Below are positions 7,848 to 15,193 of a stretch of 58,283 bases of DNA, piece by piece. Each line of letters starts with the position of its first letter. The stretch's first letter is position 1. Under the pieces are notes generated by a model. The model worked only from the letters and a program-made list of their open reading frames with translations, did no database searches and was not told the DNA's origin. The translations under genes were made by a program, and so were the position numbers. This DNA comes from Paraperlucidibaca sp. (GTDB lineage Bacteria > Pseudomonadota > Gammaproteobacteria > Pseudomonadales > Moraxellaceae). Where the stretch lies: NCBI GenBank assembly GCA_018066805.1, contig JAGPVX010000008.1:1-58283 (forward strand). Reading direction: 5' to 3'.

Positions 7848-8612
7848 ATGTCATTCGCTCATCAACTTAATATTTTAAGCTCAGTTCTGGCCTCAACAGC
7901 TGCTGGTTGGCGCGGTGGCGCTGGGCGTGCCTTCTTTAAGCAGCCCGAGCAACGCCCCGTATTGTTTGATATCGAGAACTGCCCATATTGCCGAATGGTG
8001 CGTGAAGCGGCGACCGCCTTGCACTTAGATTTAGATATTCGCCCATGCCCGAAAAACGGCACGCGCTTTCGCGCACAGGCCATTGAAGTTGGTGGCAAGC
8101 TGCAGTTTCCATTGCTGCAAGACCCCAACACCGGCACCGTACTTTATGAGTCGGGTGCGATCATTGATTATTTATTCCGCGCCTACGCAAATCGCCCAGC
8201 GCCAGCTACCTATAAAAAAACGCCGCTACATACTGCGAGTAGCCTATTGGCTAGCGCTACGCGGGCGACTGCGGGCATGCGCGTAAAGCCTTCGCGAGCA
8301 CCAGAGAAGCCACTGGCATTGTGGAGCTTTGAGATCAGCCCATATTCTCGCCCAGTGCGCGAACTGCTCTGTGAGCTGGAAATTCCCTATAGCCTGCATA
8401 ACCTGGGCAAAGAGCATTGGACCGAAATTGGGCCAGCTGTGCAGCGCCTGAAGCCTGGTCCTTATGTGCCAAAAGCTGGCGGCAAGCGTGAGCAATTTAT
8501 GCAAAAGCATGGCCGTGTGCAGCTGCCATTCCTGCAAGATCCTAATACTGGCGCTGAGCTTTTCGAATCCGAAGCGATTTTGTCTTATTTGAAAGCAAAC
8601 TACGCAATCTAA
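7848..8612 (+). CDS. Tandem thioredoxin-fold (GST N-terminal) protein
   Basis: 254 residues with two glutaredoxin/GST N-terminal folds in one chain. Domain 1 (about 37-115) has CPYC (45-48) and the GST-type QFPLLQDPNTG / YESGAIIDYL. Domain 2 (about 156-252) has SPYS at the matching place (164-167) and QLPFLQDPNTG / FESEAILSYL. The second site has lost both cysteines. There is no GST C-terminal helical domain. A GTG at 7773 would give 25 more residues; the ATG at 7848 fits the family better. Probably a thiol oxidoreductase or glutathione binder; substrate unknown. Confidence 0.78.
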   Translation: MSFAHQLNILSSVLASTAAGWRGGAGRAFFKQPEQRPVLFDIENCPYCRMVREAATALHLDLDIRPCPKNGTRFRAQAIEVGGKLQFPLLQDPNTGTVLYESGAIIDYLFRAYANRPAPATYKKTPLHTASSLLASATRATAGMRVKPSRAPEKPLALWSFEISPYSRPVRELLCELEIPYSLHNLGKEHWTEIGPAVQRLKPGPYVPKAGGKREQFMQKHGRVQLPFLQDPNTGAELFESEAILSYLKANYAI

Positions 8613-8630
8613 ACTTAAGGCTCGCTCATC

Positions 8631-9680
8631 ATGACCAAGAAAAAAACTCCCGCGCACCCAGTAGTTGCTGCTCTATACGAGGCGCATGTCTCGCATTCGA
8701 TGGCCTTACTCACTGGTGATGGCCTGCTAGAGCATCTGTCTGCCGAGCTTGATGCTGACTTAGTCAATGCCAAGAAGCTCAAGCTCACACAGATGGTTAG
8801 CAAAGAGCAAATTCTGGCCACTGCACGTGCCTATGCCGTTGAGATGCCGATGTCGGGCGGCATTCCTGAGTTGGTCGGTGATATCGCGCGCGTCTTGCAT
8901 GCGCATCCAATTCACGATGACACCAAGCTCAGCGACATTGTCTCCGACAAGCAAGCGCGCGAAATCATCAACAAAGCCGTTGAGCTGCATGAGTTGCGCG
9001 ACAAACTTATCCACGCCGTCTTGGGCAACCCTTTATTGGTGGAGATGTCGTCAGATCTTATTTCGCGCGGCATCAAAGGCTATTTGGCACAAGGCAATGC
9101 CGCTGCTAAAGGCATTCCAGGAGCCTCGGCGCTGATGGGCTTGGGTAAGTCGGTGCTGAGTAAAGCCTCGCCGGGTTTGGAAAAATCATTAGATGAAGGC
9201 TTGCAGGCCTATGTGCGTAAAAGCACGCAAGCCACTTTGCGCACAAGTGAAGAATCGCTTAAGGCCAAGCTTAGCGACGAGACTGTGCGCCGTATTGCGC
9301 TTGATGTTTGGGCTGATATTAAGCACTGGCCGGCCAGTCGTTTCCGCGAATATGTGAGCGCGGCAAGCCTGGAAGAAATCTTTGTTATCGGCTATGAGTT
9401 CTGGCGCGGCGAACTGCGTCATACGCCGTATTACGGGGTATTACTGGAAGTGGCCATCGATAGCTTTTTCGATAAATATCATGATGCCACGCTGCAATTT
9501 TTGCTCGACGAGGTGGGCGTAACACGCGAGATGATTTTCGCTGAGCTTTCACGCTTTGCCCCACCGGCTATTGCTGCATTGCATAAGGCGAAATTACTCG
9601 ATGGCATCGTGCGTCGCCAATTGCTGCCGTTTTATCAATCTGGTCGCATTGAGGCGATATTGGCTGAGCAGGGAACTTAA
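8631..9680 (+). CDS. Uncharacterised helical protein, paralogue B
   Basis: 349 residues with a basic, lysine-rich start, predicted almost wholly helical. It shares the order of motifs seen in paralogue A: VS-x-x-QI near 58, RDKLIH (123-128), IPGASALMGLG (162-172), SLDEGLQAY, SEESLKAKL and VW. No enzyme signature or transmembrane segment is evident. It begins 18 bases after the GST-like gene and ends 2 bases before the DUF2058 gene, so the three look like one operon. Function unknown. Confidence 0.75.
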   Translation: MTKKKTPAHPVVAALYEAHVSHSMALLTGDGLLEHLSAELDADLVNAKKLKLTQMVSKEQILATARAYAVEMPMSGGIPELVGDIARVLHAHPIHDDTKLSDIVSDKQAREIINKAVELHELRDKLIHAVLGNPLLVEMSSDLISRGIKGYLAQGNAAAKGIPGASALMGLGKSVLSKASPGLEKSLDEGLQAYVRKSTQATLRTSEESLKAKLSDETVRRIALDVWADIKHWPASRFREYVSAASLEEIFVIGYEFWRGELRHTPYYGVLLEVAIDSFFDKYHDATLQFLLDEVGVTREMIFAELSRFAPPAIAALHKAKLLDGIVRRQLLPFYQSGRIEAILAEQGT

Positions 9681-9682
9681 AC

Positions 9683-10219
9683 ATGGCCTCCTTGAAAGAC
9701 CAATTAATGCAGGCTGGGCTGGCCAATGCCAAGCGTGCACGTCAGGCCGATCACGCCAAGCGTCAAGCCGCCAAAGGCCGACATGAGGAAGTGCCAGCGG
9801 CTGAGCTGGTCAAGCAAGCGCGAGCTGAGCAATTAGTGCGTGATCAGGCTGCCAATAAAGCGCAGCAAGATACTCAAGCTGAAAAAGCCATCGTTGCGCA
9901 AATTCGTCAGCTTATTGAAATGCATCAGATCGATCGTAGCGGCGGTGATCAGCCCTATCAGTTTGCAGACGGCAGCAAAATCCGCAAGCTTTGGCTGCGC
10001 CCTGCGCAGATCGACCAAGTGGCTCGTGGTCAGATTGCTATTGTGCGTATTGGCGCTGCGGCGTCGATTGAATTTGCCTTAGTGCCGACAGCTATTGCAG
10101 AGAAAATTGCACAGCGTGATAGCGCTCGTGTGGTGCTGAAGGTCGAGCGCCAAGCGCAGGCTGTAGCGGATGATGACCCCTATGCGGACTATGTGATTCC
10201 TGATGACCTGATGTGGTAG
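9683..10219 (+). CDS. DUF2058 (YaiL-like) protein
   Basis: 178 residues. The N-terminal MASLKDQLMQAGLANAKRA followed by a highly charged Lys/Gln/Ala coiled-coil region (about 15-80), then a compact domain (YQFADGSKIRKLWL, QIAIVRIG), is the hallmark of the DUF2058/YaiL family. The family's role is not established; the charged N-terminus suggests nucleic acid or ribosome contact, which is inference. It follows paralogue B by 2 bases. Confidence 0.85.
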   Translation: MASLKDQLMQAGLANAKRARQADHAKRQAAKGRHEEVPAAELVKQARAEQLVRDQAANKAQQDTQAEKAIVAQIRQLIEMHQIDRSGGDQPYQFADGSKIRKLWLRPAQIDQVARGQIAIVRIGAAASIEFALVPTAIAEKIAQRDSARVVLKVERQAQAVADDDPYADYVIPDDLMW

Positions 10220-10291
10220 TACGTTGTGGCTTTGACGCCATCCTGCAAGGTAAAATGGCGGCGTCTAGTCGTACCTATTGAGTAAGCAAAT

Positions 10292-11191
10292 ATGAAGTGG
10301 ATAATTCTCGCGATATTCATTGCGTCGGCCATTTTTGTGCAGCGCCGCGGCAAGGTGAAGCACAAGTTTTCGCGGCAGTTTTTCGATCACTCCACTTTGA
10401 TGGCACCGATCAACGTCATCATGTATTGGTGGTCTAAAGTACCGACCACGCCGTACTTGTCGCAAGACCATTTCCCTGAAGTTGCGGTGCTTGCTGAGCA
10501 TTGGGAAGAGATTCGCGATGAAGCTAAAGCCTTGGGCGAGAAGGGCTTGATCAAGGCATCTGCTGAATACAACGACGCCGGTTTTAACTCCTTTTTCAAG
10601 GTCGGCTGGAAGCGCTTTTATTTGAAATGGTATGAAGACGGCCATCCATCCGCTGCAGAACTGTGCCCCAAAACCACGGCGTTGGTGCGCAGCCTAGATT
10701 CGGTGAAAGCCGCAATGTTTACTGAGCTACCACCGGGCAGTCGCCTAGTGCGCCATCGCGACCCGTTTGCTGGCTCCTTGCGTTATCACTTAGGCCTGAT
10801 TACGCCCAACGATGATCGTTGCTTTATCGATGTCGATGGCGAACGTTATAGCTGGCGCGACGGCGAGGGTGTGATGTTTGATGAAACTTATATCCATTAC
10901 GCCGAAAACATGACTGACGAAAATCGTATTATTTTGCTCTGCGATATTGAGCGGCCGATGACGCGGCGTTGGGCGCAAGCGCTGAATAATTGGTTTGCAC
11001 GCACGGTGATGACGGCGGCTAGCTCGCCAAATACCGACAGCGATAAAACTGGCGGCATCAACAAAGCATTTAGCTATTTATACTTAGTGCGCTTGCGTGC
11101 CAAGGCGCTGAAAAAGACCAACCGCACGCTGTATTACGTGCTGAAGTGGTTGATTCTCGGTGGCCTGCTGGCGTGGATATTTATCTTTTAA
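10292..11191 (+). CDS. lpxO: Lipid A 2-hydroxylase, aspartyl/asparaginyl beta-hydroxylase family
   Basis: Fe(II)/2-oxoglutarate dioxygenase. LpxO adds a 2-hydroxyl to a secondary acyl chain of lipid A on the inner-membrane face. The 299 residues include an N-terminal membrane segment (about 2-16), the iron-binding HRD (H155, D157), the distal H202 in YIHYAEN, R212 for 2-oxoglutarate, and a C-terminal hydrophobic anchor (about 283-299). The start resembles Pseudomonas LpxO (KFSRQFFDHSTLMAP). A partial inverted repeat (GACGCCAT with ATGGC) lies at 10234-10265 upstream. Confidence 0.88.
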   Translation: MKWIILAIFIASAIFVQRRGKVKHKFSRQFFDHSTLMAPINVIMYWWSKVPTTPYLSQDHFPEVAVLAEHWEEIRDEAKALGEKGLIKASAEYNDAGFNSFFKVGWKRFYLKWYEDGHPSAAELCPKTTALVRSLDSVKAAMFTELPPGSRLVRHRDPFAGSLRYHLGLITPNDDRCFIDVDGERYSWRDGEGVMFDETYIHYAENMTDENRIILLCDIERPMTRRWAQALNNWFARTVMTAASSPNTDSDKTGGINKAFSYLYLVRLRAKALKKTNRTLYYVLKWLILGGLLAWIFIF

Positions 11192-11263
11192 GCGCTACAT
11201 CTTAGGAGCTAGCTAGCTTATAGCCTGCACTCAGCAGGCCTTGCCTAGCTCGGGAGCTGGCCT

Positions 11264-12127
11264 ATGTCGTTCTCCGCCCAATTGCTCTCGTGGGAGCGTA
11301 GCGGTGATTATCGCGAGCTTAAGGGCCAGCGCCACTTTGTTCACATCGCCGGCACCGGCCCAGCCTTGCTGCTGTTACATGGCTTTCCATCCGCTAGCGT
11401 TGACTGGGCGCCGCTATGGCCGCAGCTCACGGCACATTTTCGCTGCTACACCTTCGATTTTCTCGGCTTTGGCCTCAGTGCCAAGCCTCAGAAACACCAC
11501 TACAGCATCTTCGATCAAGCTGATCGAGTAGAAGCGCTGCTGCGTGCCGAAGGCGTTGAGCACTACCATATTCTTGCTCATGACATTGGCGACACGGTGG
11601 CGCAGGAGTTATTGGCGCGTCAGCTCGATGGCAGCGGCCATGGTGTTATTGATCGCGTTTGCTTGCTCAATGGCGGGCTATTTCCAGAAACCCATCGCGC
11701 GCTACTCACGCAAAAGCTTTTGGCCAGTCCATTAGGCCCTTTAGTTGCACGCCTGATGCGCCGAGAAGTGTTTATTGGGCGCTTGCAGGCGGCATGCTGC
11801 CATCAGCTGCCTGATGAGGCTGTGAACGATATGTGGGCCTTGCTGAAGCACAATGATGGGCATTTGCGTATGCCGAAGCTCATTGGCTATATGGCCGAGC
11901 GCCAGCAGCAGCGAGCGCGCTGGGTCGGTGCCTTGCAACATACGGCGAGCCCATTGCGCGTAGTGGTTGGCGCCGATGACCCCATTTCTGGAGAGCACAT
12001 GGTGGCGCGTTACCGCGAGCTGATCACTCAGCCCAATACTCAAGCCTTGCCTGGCCTTGGTCATTACCCGCAAGTCGAGCGACCTGAACAAGTATGGGCA
12101 GCTATTTCCCCGTTTTTAATCGTCTAA
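11264..12127 (+). CDS. Alpha/beta hydrolase, haloalkane dehalogenase / epoxide hydrolase subgroup
   Basis: 287 residues. The oxyanion motif LLLLHGFP (about 35-42) and the nucleophile elbow AHDIGD (D107) are visible. An Asp nucleophile marks haloalkane dehalogenases and epoxide hydrolases rather than esterases. The base is the His in GLGHYPQVERPEQ. The two halide-holding Trp residues of true dehalogenases cannot be confirmed by eye. The leader has two small hairpins, one at 11223-11239 (GCCTGC / GCAGGC). GGGAG lies 8 bases before the ATG. Substrate unknown. Confidence 0.78.
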   Translation: MSFSAQLLSWERSGDYRELKGQRHFVHIAGTGPALLLLHGFPSASVDWAPLWPQLTAHFRCYTFDFLGFGLSAKPQKHHYSIFDQADRVEALLRAEGVEHYHILAHDIGDTVAQELLARQLDGSGHGVIDRVCLLNGGLFPETHRALLTQKLLASPLGPLVARLMRREVFIGRLQAACCHQLPDEAVNDMWALLKHNDGHLRMPKLIGYMAERQQQRARWVGALQHTASPLRVVVGADDPISGEHMVARYRELITQPNTQALPGLGHYPQVERPEQVWAAISPFLIV

Positions 12128-12258
12128 GTGACCTAGTAAATGTGCAATGGTGCCAAAGGCAGCATTGAGCAGATGAGAGGTAGTGCTGTCTAGCCATCTC
12201 CGGAGTATGGTTGGTCTATCCGACTAGAGTTGGGTTGAAGTGCCTCGGAGGGATGATT

Positions 12259-12579
12259 ATGTCGCACAACGCCTTTGCTGAGCTGATTCAAGAGTGGGAA
12301 GCTCGGCAGTTATTACACCGGCAAAAAGTGCCTATGCAGGTCAGTGTATTCGATACTGATCGCGTTAAAATTCAGGCGCTTGCAGCTGTTTACAATCTCA
12401 GCGAGCAAGAGATTATTGCCAGCGTTTTGCATCATGGCTTGTTTGAGCTTGAGACGCGCATGCCTTACCAAAAGGGCACACGAGTAATTCGTGTCGAAGA
12501 GGGTGAGGAAATTTTCGAAGACATTGGCATGATGCCGCGCTATATCGCGAAAATTCACGAGCTTACACGCGGCCATTGA
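12259..12579 (+). CDS. Small conserved hypothetical protein, possible ribbon-helix-helix fold
   Basis: 106 residues. Residues about 28-60 have a short beta-like segment (MQVSVFDTD), a helix (RVKIQALAAVYN) and a second helix (SEQEIIASVLHHGLFEL), the layout of MetJ/Arc-type ribbon-helix-helix proteins. The acidic tail ends near MMPRYIAKIHELTRG. The ATG at 12259 sits 7 bases after GGAGG (12247-12251); the ATG at 12253 would be too close. A DNA-binding role is inference only. It may stand alone, since a terminator follows. Confidence 0.6.
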   Translation: MSHNAFAELIQEWEARQLLHRQKVPMQVSVFDTDRVKIQALAAVYNLSEQEIIASVLHHGLFELETRMPYQKGTRVIRVEEGEEIFEDIGMMPRYIAKIHELTRGH

Positions 12580-12618
12580 GCGCTTAGTTTGCTAGATATG
12601 TGACTTGCAAAACCTTAA

Positions 12619-12648
12619 CTAAAAAGCCGCTTAGTAGCGGCTTTTTAG
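12619..12648. terminator. Bidirectional intrinsic terminator
   Basis: A perfect 12-base stem, CTAAAAAGCCGC (12619-12630) with 12637-12648, around a 6-base loop. GCCGC gives the GC core and A5/T5 flanks give U tracts in both directions. It separates the convergent small-protein and monooxygenase genes. Confidence 0.9.
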
Positions 12649-12665
12649 TATCTAACGTTATCGGT

Positions 12666-14126
12666 TTAAGCTTTCTTAAACTGGAAGTGGCGGAAGTTTG
12701 GCTTGCGCATGCGCATCCAATATTTCCAGGTGAAACCAGGCCAGATGGTGAAGTTCTTGCCATCTTCATCGATATACCAGCTTTTACAGCCACCTTCGCT
12801 CCAGACCATTTTCTGTAGTTCGGCTTGAATGCGCTCATTATAAGCGTCTTGCACCTCGGGCTTGACTGATATCTCAGCGGCACCACGCTTGTCCATCTCA
12901 TCTAGACAGCTTATGGCATAGCGAATTTGCTGCTCAATCATGAAGATAATCGAGTTATGGCCGAGCGCAGTATTCGGGCCAAGCAACATGAATAAGTTTG
13001 GTAAGTCTTTAAGTGTAGTGCCTAAATAAGCACTTAAGCCGCCTTCTTTGGAGCGCGTTTCAATACCATCGCGGCCATACAAATGCAGCGGACCTAATGG
13101 GTCCTTGGTATCAAAGCCGGTGCCGCAAATAATGGCATCGACTTGGTGTTCCTGGCCATTGGAATCGATAACACTGTTGGCGCGCACTTCTTTGACGCCA
13201 GCGGCGATGACCTTGACGTTATCGCGAGCCAGAGCTGGGTAGTAGTTATTTGAAAACAGCACGCGCTTGCAACCAATGGTGTAGTTGGGTGTTAGTTTTT
13301 CGCGCAATTCAGGGTCTTTGATCTGTCTTTTCAAATGCCAACGCGCTAATTTCTCAATAGCCACCATGAGTTTTGGATGCACAAAACCTAGAGCGAATGC
13401 TTCGGCCTGCCAGTAAATTCCAGCACGCACTAAATTTTGTGACGCCGGTAAGAAGTTGAATAGTTTTTTCACGCCGGCATTAATGACGCCATCGGGTTTT
13501 GGCACCAACCAAGGTGGTGTGCGCTGAAACAGCACTAACTCATCCACTTTAGGTGCGATTTGCGGCACAAACTGGATGGCGCTGGCGCCAGTGCCAATAA
13601 CCGCAACGCGCTTGCCTGTGAGGTCGTAGTCGTGATTCCAGCGCGCGGAGTGGAACATTGTGCCTTTGAAATTATCGAGGCCCTTTACGTTGGGCAGTGC
13701 AGGGCGGCTTAAACCACCAATGCCGGAGATCACCACGCGCGCGGTATATGCCTTGCCATCCCCTGTTTTGAGTTGCCAGCGCTTATCAGCATCGCTCCAG
13801 CGCGCTTCAATCAGCTCGCTATTGCCGCGAAAGTGCGAGTAGAGATCATATTTGCTCGCGCACTTTTTCATATAAGCCAAAATTTCGGCTTGGCCTGAGT
13901 AGAAACGTGACCAATCGGGGTTTTGATCGAATGAGTACGAATACATATGTGATGGCACATCGCAGGCGGCGCCCGGATAATCATTGTCGAGCCAAGTGCC
14001 GCCAAAGTCGGTCGATTTTTCTAAAATGAGAAAATCGTTACGGCCGGATTTTTTCAGAAAAATGCCCATGCCTAGGCCTGAAAATCCGCTGCCAACGACA
14101 ATGATATCGTGATGTGGGGTGGTCAT
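12666..14126 (-). CDS. FAD-dependent monooxygenase, Baeyer-Villiger type
   Basis: 486 residues. An FAD Rossmann motif (VGSGFSGLGMG, about 11-21) and an NADPH Rossmann motif (VAVIGTGASAIQ) flank a FKGTMFHSARWN segment. This matches the Baeyer-Villiger signature FxGxxxHxxxW(P/D) except that Asn follows the Trp. It also has GGTWLDNDYPGAACD, common to BVMOs. It probably oxidises ketones or aldehydes to esters with NADPH and O2; the substrate is unknown. It is divergent from the nitroreductase with 142 bases between them. Confidence 0.88.
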   Translation of the reverse strand: MTTPHHDIIVVGSGFSGLGMGIFLKKSGRNDFLILEKSTDFGGTWLDNDYPGAACDVPSHMYSYSFDQNPDWSRFYSGQAEILAYMKKCASKYDLYSHFRGNSELIEARWSDADKRWQLKTGDGKAYTARVVISGIGGLSRPALPNVKGLDNFKGTMFHSARWNHDYDLTGKRVAVIGTGASAIQFVPQIAPKVDELVLFQRTPPWLVPKPDGVINAGVKKLFNFLPASQNLVRAGIYWQAEAFALGFVHPKLMVAIEKLARWHLKRQIKDPELREKLTPNYTIGCKRVLFSNNYYPALARDNVKVIAAGVKEVRANSVIDSNGQEHQVDAIICGTGFDTKDPLGPLHLYGRDGIETRSKEGGLSAYLGTTLKDLPNLFMLLGPNTALGHNSIIFMIEQQIRYAISCLDEMDKRGAAEISVKPEVQDAYNERIQAELQKMVWSEGGCKSWYIDEDGKNFTIWPGFTWKYWMRMRKPNFRHFQFKKA

Positions 14127-14210
14127 AGATAAGACGCCTCAAGGTTAGTAATCCGACAAATGTAAGGTTAGCATGTGGCCATAAAATGTCACGCCATTTG
14201 TTCTTCTAGT

Positions 14211-14239
14211 TTGACAGTAACAATAGGCTTGGCTAGCTT
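14211..14239 (+). promoter_or_regulatory. Sigma-70 promoter of the nitroreductase gene
   Basis: A consensus -35 TTGACA (14211-14216), a 17-base spacer and a -10 TAGCTT (14234-14239). The predicted start near 14246 gives a leader of about 23 bases to the ATG at 14269, which supports that start over the ATG at 14254. Confidence 0.5.
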
Positions 14240-14268
14240 TCCAACACTTTAATATGAAAGAGATAATT

Positions 14269-15057
14269 ATGTCCGCTAAGTCAGCAACAAAATCTAAGCC
14301 TGTCGTTGTCACCGCCGATGGTAAATCGCGCTACTACGAGCCTGCGCCTACCGGCATAGATTTAGAGTCATTTCGCCAAGTAGTGATTAGCCGCCGCTCG
14401 GTGCGTAAGTTCACCAATAAGCCGATTCCGCAAGCGGTCATGGATGATTGTTTGGATATGGCGTTGCTGGCACCTTGCTCATCAGGCCTGCAGCCGTGGG
14501 AGTTTTTCATTGTTCGCTCGAAGGATAAAAAAGCCAAACTAGTGAAAGCTTGCATGAGTCAGCTAGCCGCTAAAACTGCAGCAGAGCTAATTGTTTGTGT
14601 TGCTCGTACCGATAGGATTGATGAGTTTTCACGCAAAATGCTGCGTGAGTGGCCTATGCCCGATGTGCCAAAATTAGTGCAGCGTTATTATCAGCTCATT
14701 CCGTATAACTACGCGCCAGGCCCGCTTAACAGCTTTGCTATGGTGAAAAAGGCCGCGTTTTCAGTGGGCGGCTTGGTTGCGGCAGTGCCGCGTGGCCCTT
14801 ATACCAAATCAGAAGTCGATTTGTGGGCAGCAAAAAGCACAGCATTGGCTTGCGAAAACTTAGTGCTGGCGTTTCGTGCTCATGGTTACGACACCTGCAT
14901 GATGGAAGGTTTTGATGAAGTGCGTGTGCGCAAGCTATTGAGCCTAGGTGATGCCTCATTCCCAATCATGGTTGTGGGTGCGGGCGAACGTGCTGATGAT
15001 GGCGTGTTTTGGCCGCAGGTACGCTTTGAGCGTGAGCTATTTGTGCACGAGGTTTGA
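14269..15057 (+). CDS. Nitroreductase-family flavoprotein
   Basis: 262 residues. The FMN-binding start RRSVRKFTNKPIP, then LAPCSSGLQPWEFFIVRS and the late MMEGFDEVRVRKLL and VGAGERAD are typical of nitroreductase-fold enzymes. These use NAD(P)H to reduce nitro groups, quinones or enones. It has an N-terminal extension of about 35 residues, and the middle (about 115-175) is longer than in NfsB-like members. AAAGAGA precedes the ATG at 14269. Divergent from the monooxygenase, so the two may act on related compounds (inference). Confidence 0.83.
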   Translation: MSAKSATKSKPVVVTADGKSRYYEPAPTGIDLESFRQVVISRRSVRKFTNKPIPQAVMDDCLDMALLAPCSSGLQPWEFFIVRSKDKKAKLVKACMSQLAAKTAAELIVCVARTDRIDEFSRKMLREWPMPDVPKLVQRYYQLIPYNYAPGPLNSFAMVKKAAFSVGGLVAAVPRGPYTKSEVDLWAAKSTALACENLVLAFRAHGYDTCMMEGFDEVRVRKLLSLGDASFPIMVVGAGERADDGVFWPQVRFERELFVHEV

Positions 15058-15145
15058 GCAGAAATCAGGCTGGCTATGCTTATTAGGGTGCTGCCTGCCT
15101 TGAGGCTAAGCTGATCTGAGTACGCCGTGGGGCAAAACTACGTAT

Positions 15146-15176
15146 AAAAAAGCCCAGCATATAGCTGGGCTTTTTT
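15146..15176. terminator. Bidirectional intrinsic terminator
   Basis: A 13-base perfect stem, AAAAAAGCCCAGC (15146-15158) with 15164-15176, and a 5-base loop. A6 and T6 flanks serve both strands. It lies between the convergent nitroreductase and acnB genes. Confidence 0.92.
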
Positions 15177-15193
15177 GTGTATCACTGCGGCTA

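Noticed and set aside
9007..9015. TTATCCACG, one base from a DnaA box
   Set aside because: Single copy inside the coding region of paralogue B with no AT-rich region or further boxes nearby; chance match.
10234..10265. Partial inverted repeat GACGCCAT / ATGGC upstream of lpxO
   Set aside because: Three extra bases interrupt the second arm; the stem is too weak and lacks a T tract.
3844..15057. Genomic island
   Set aside because: Accessory content is higher here, but there is no integrase, tRNA edge, direct repeat or obvious base composition shift.
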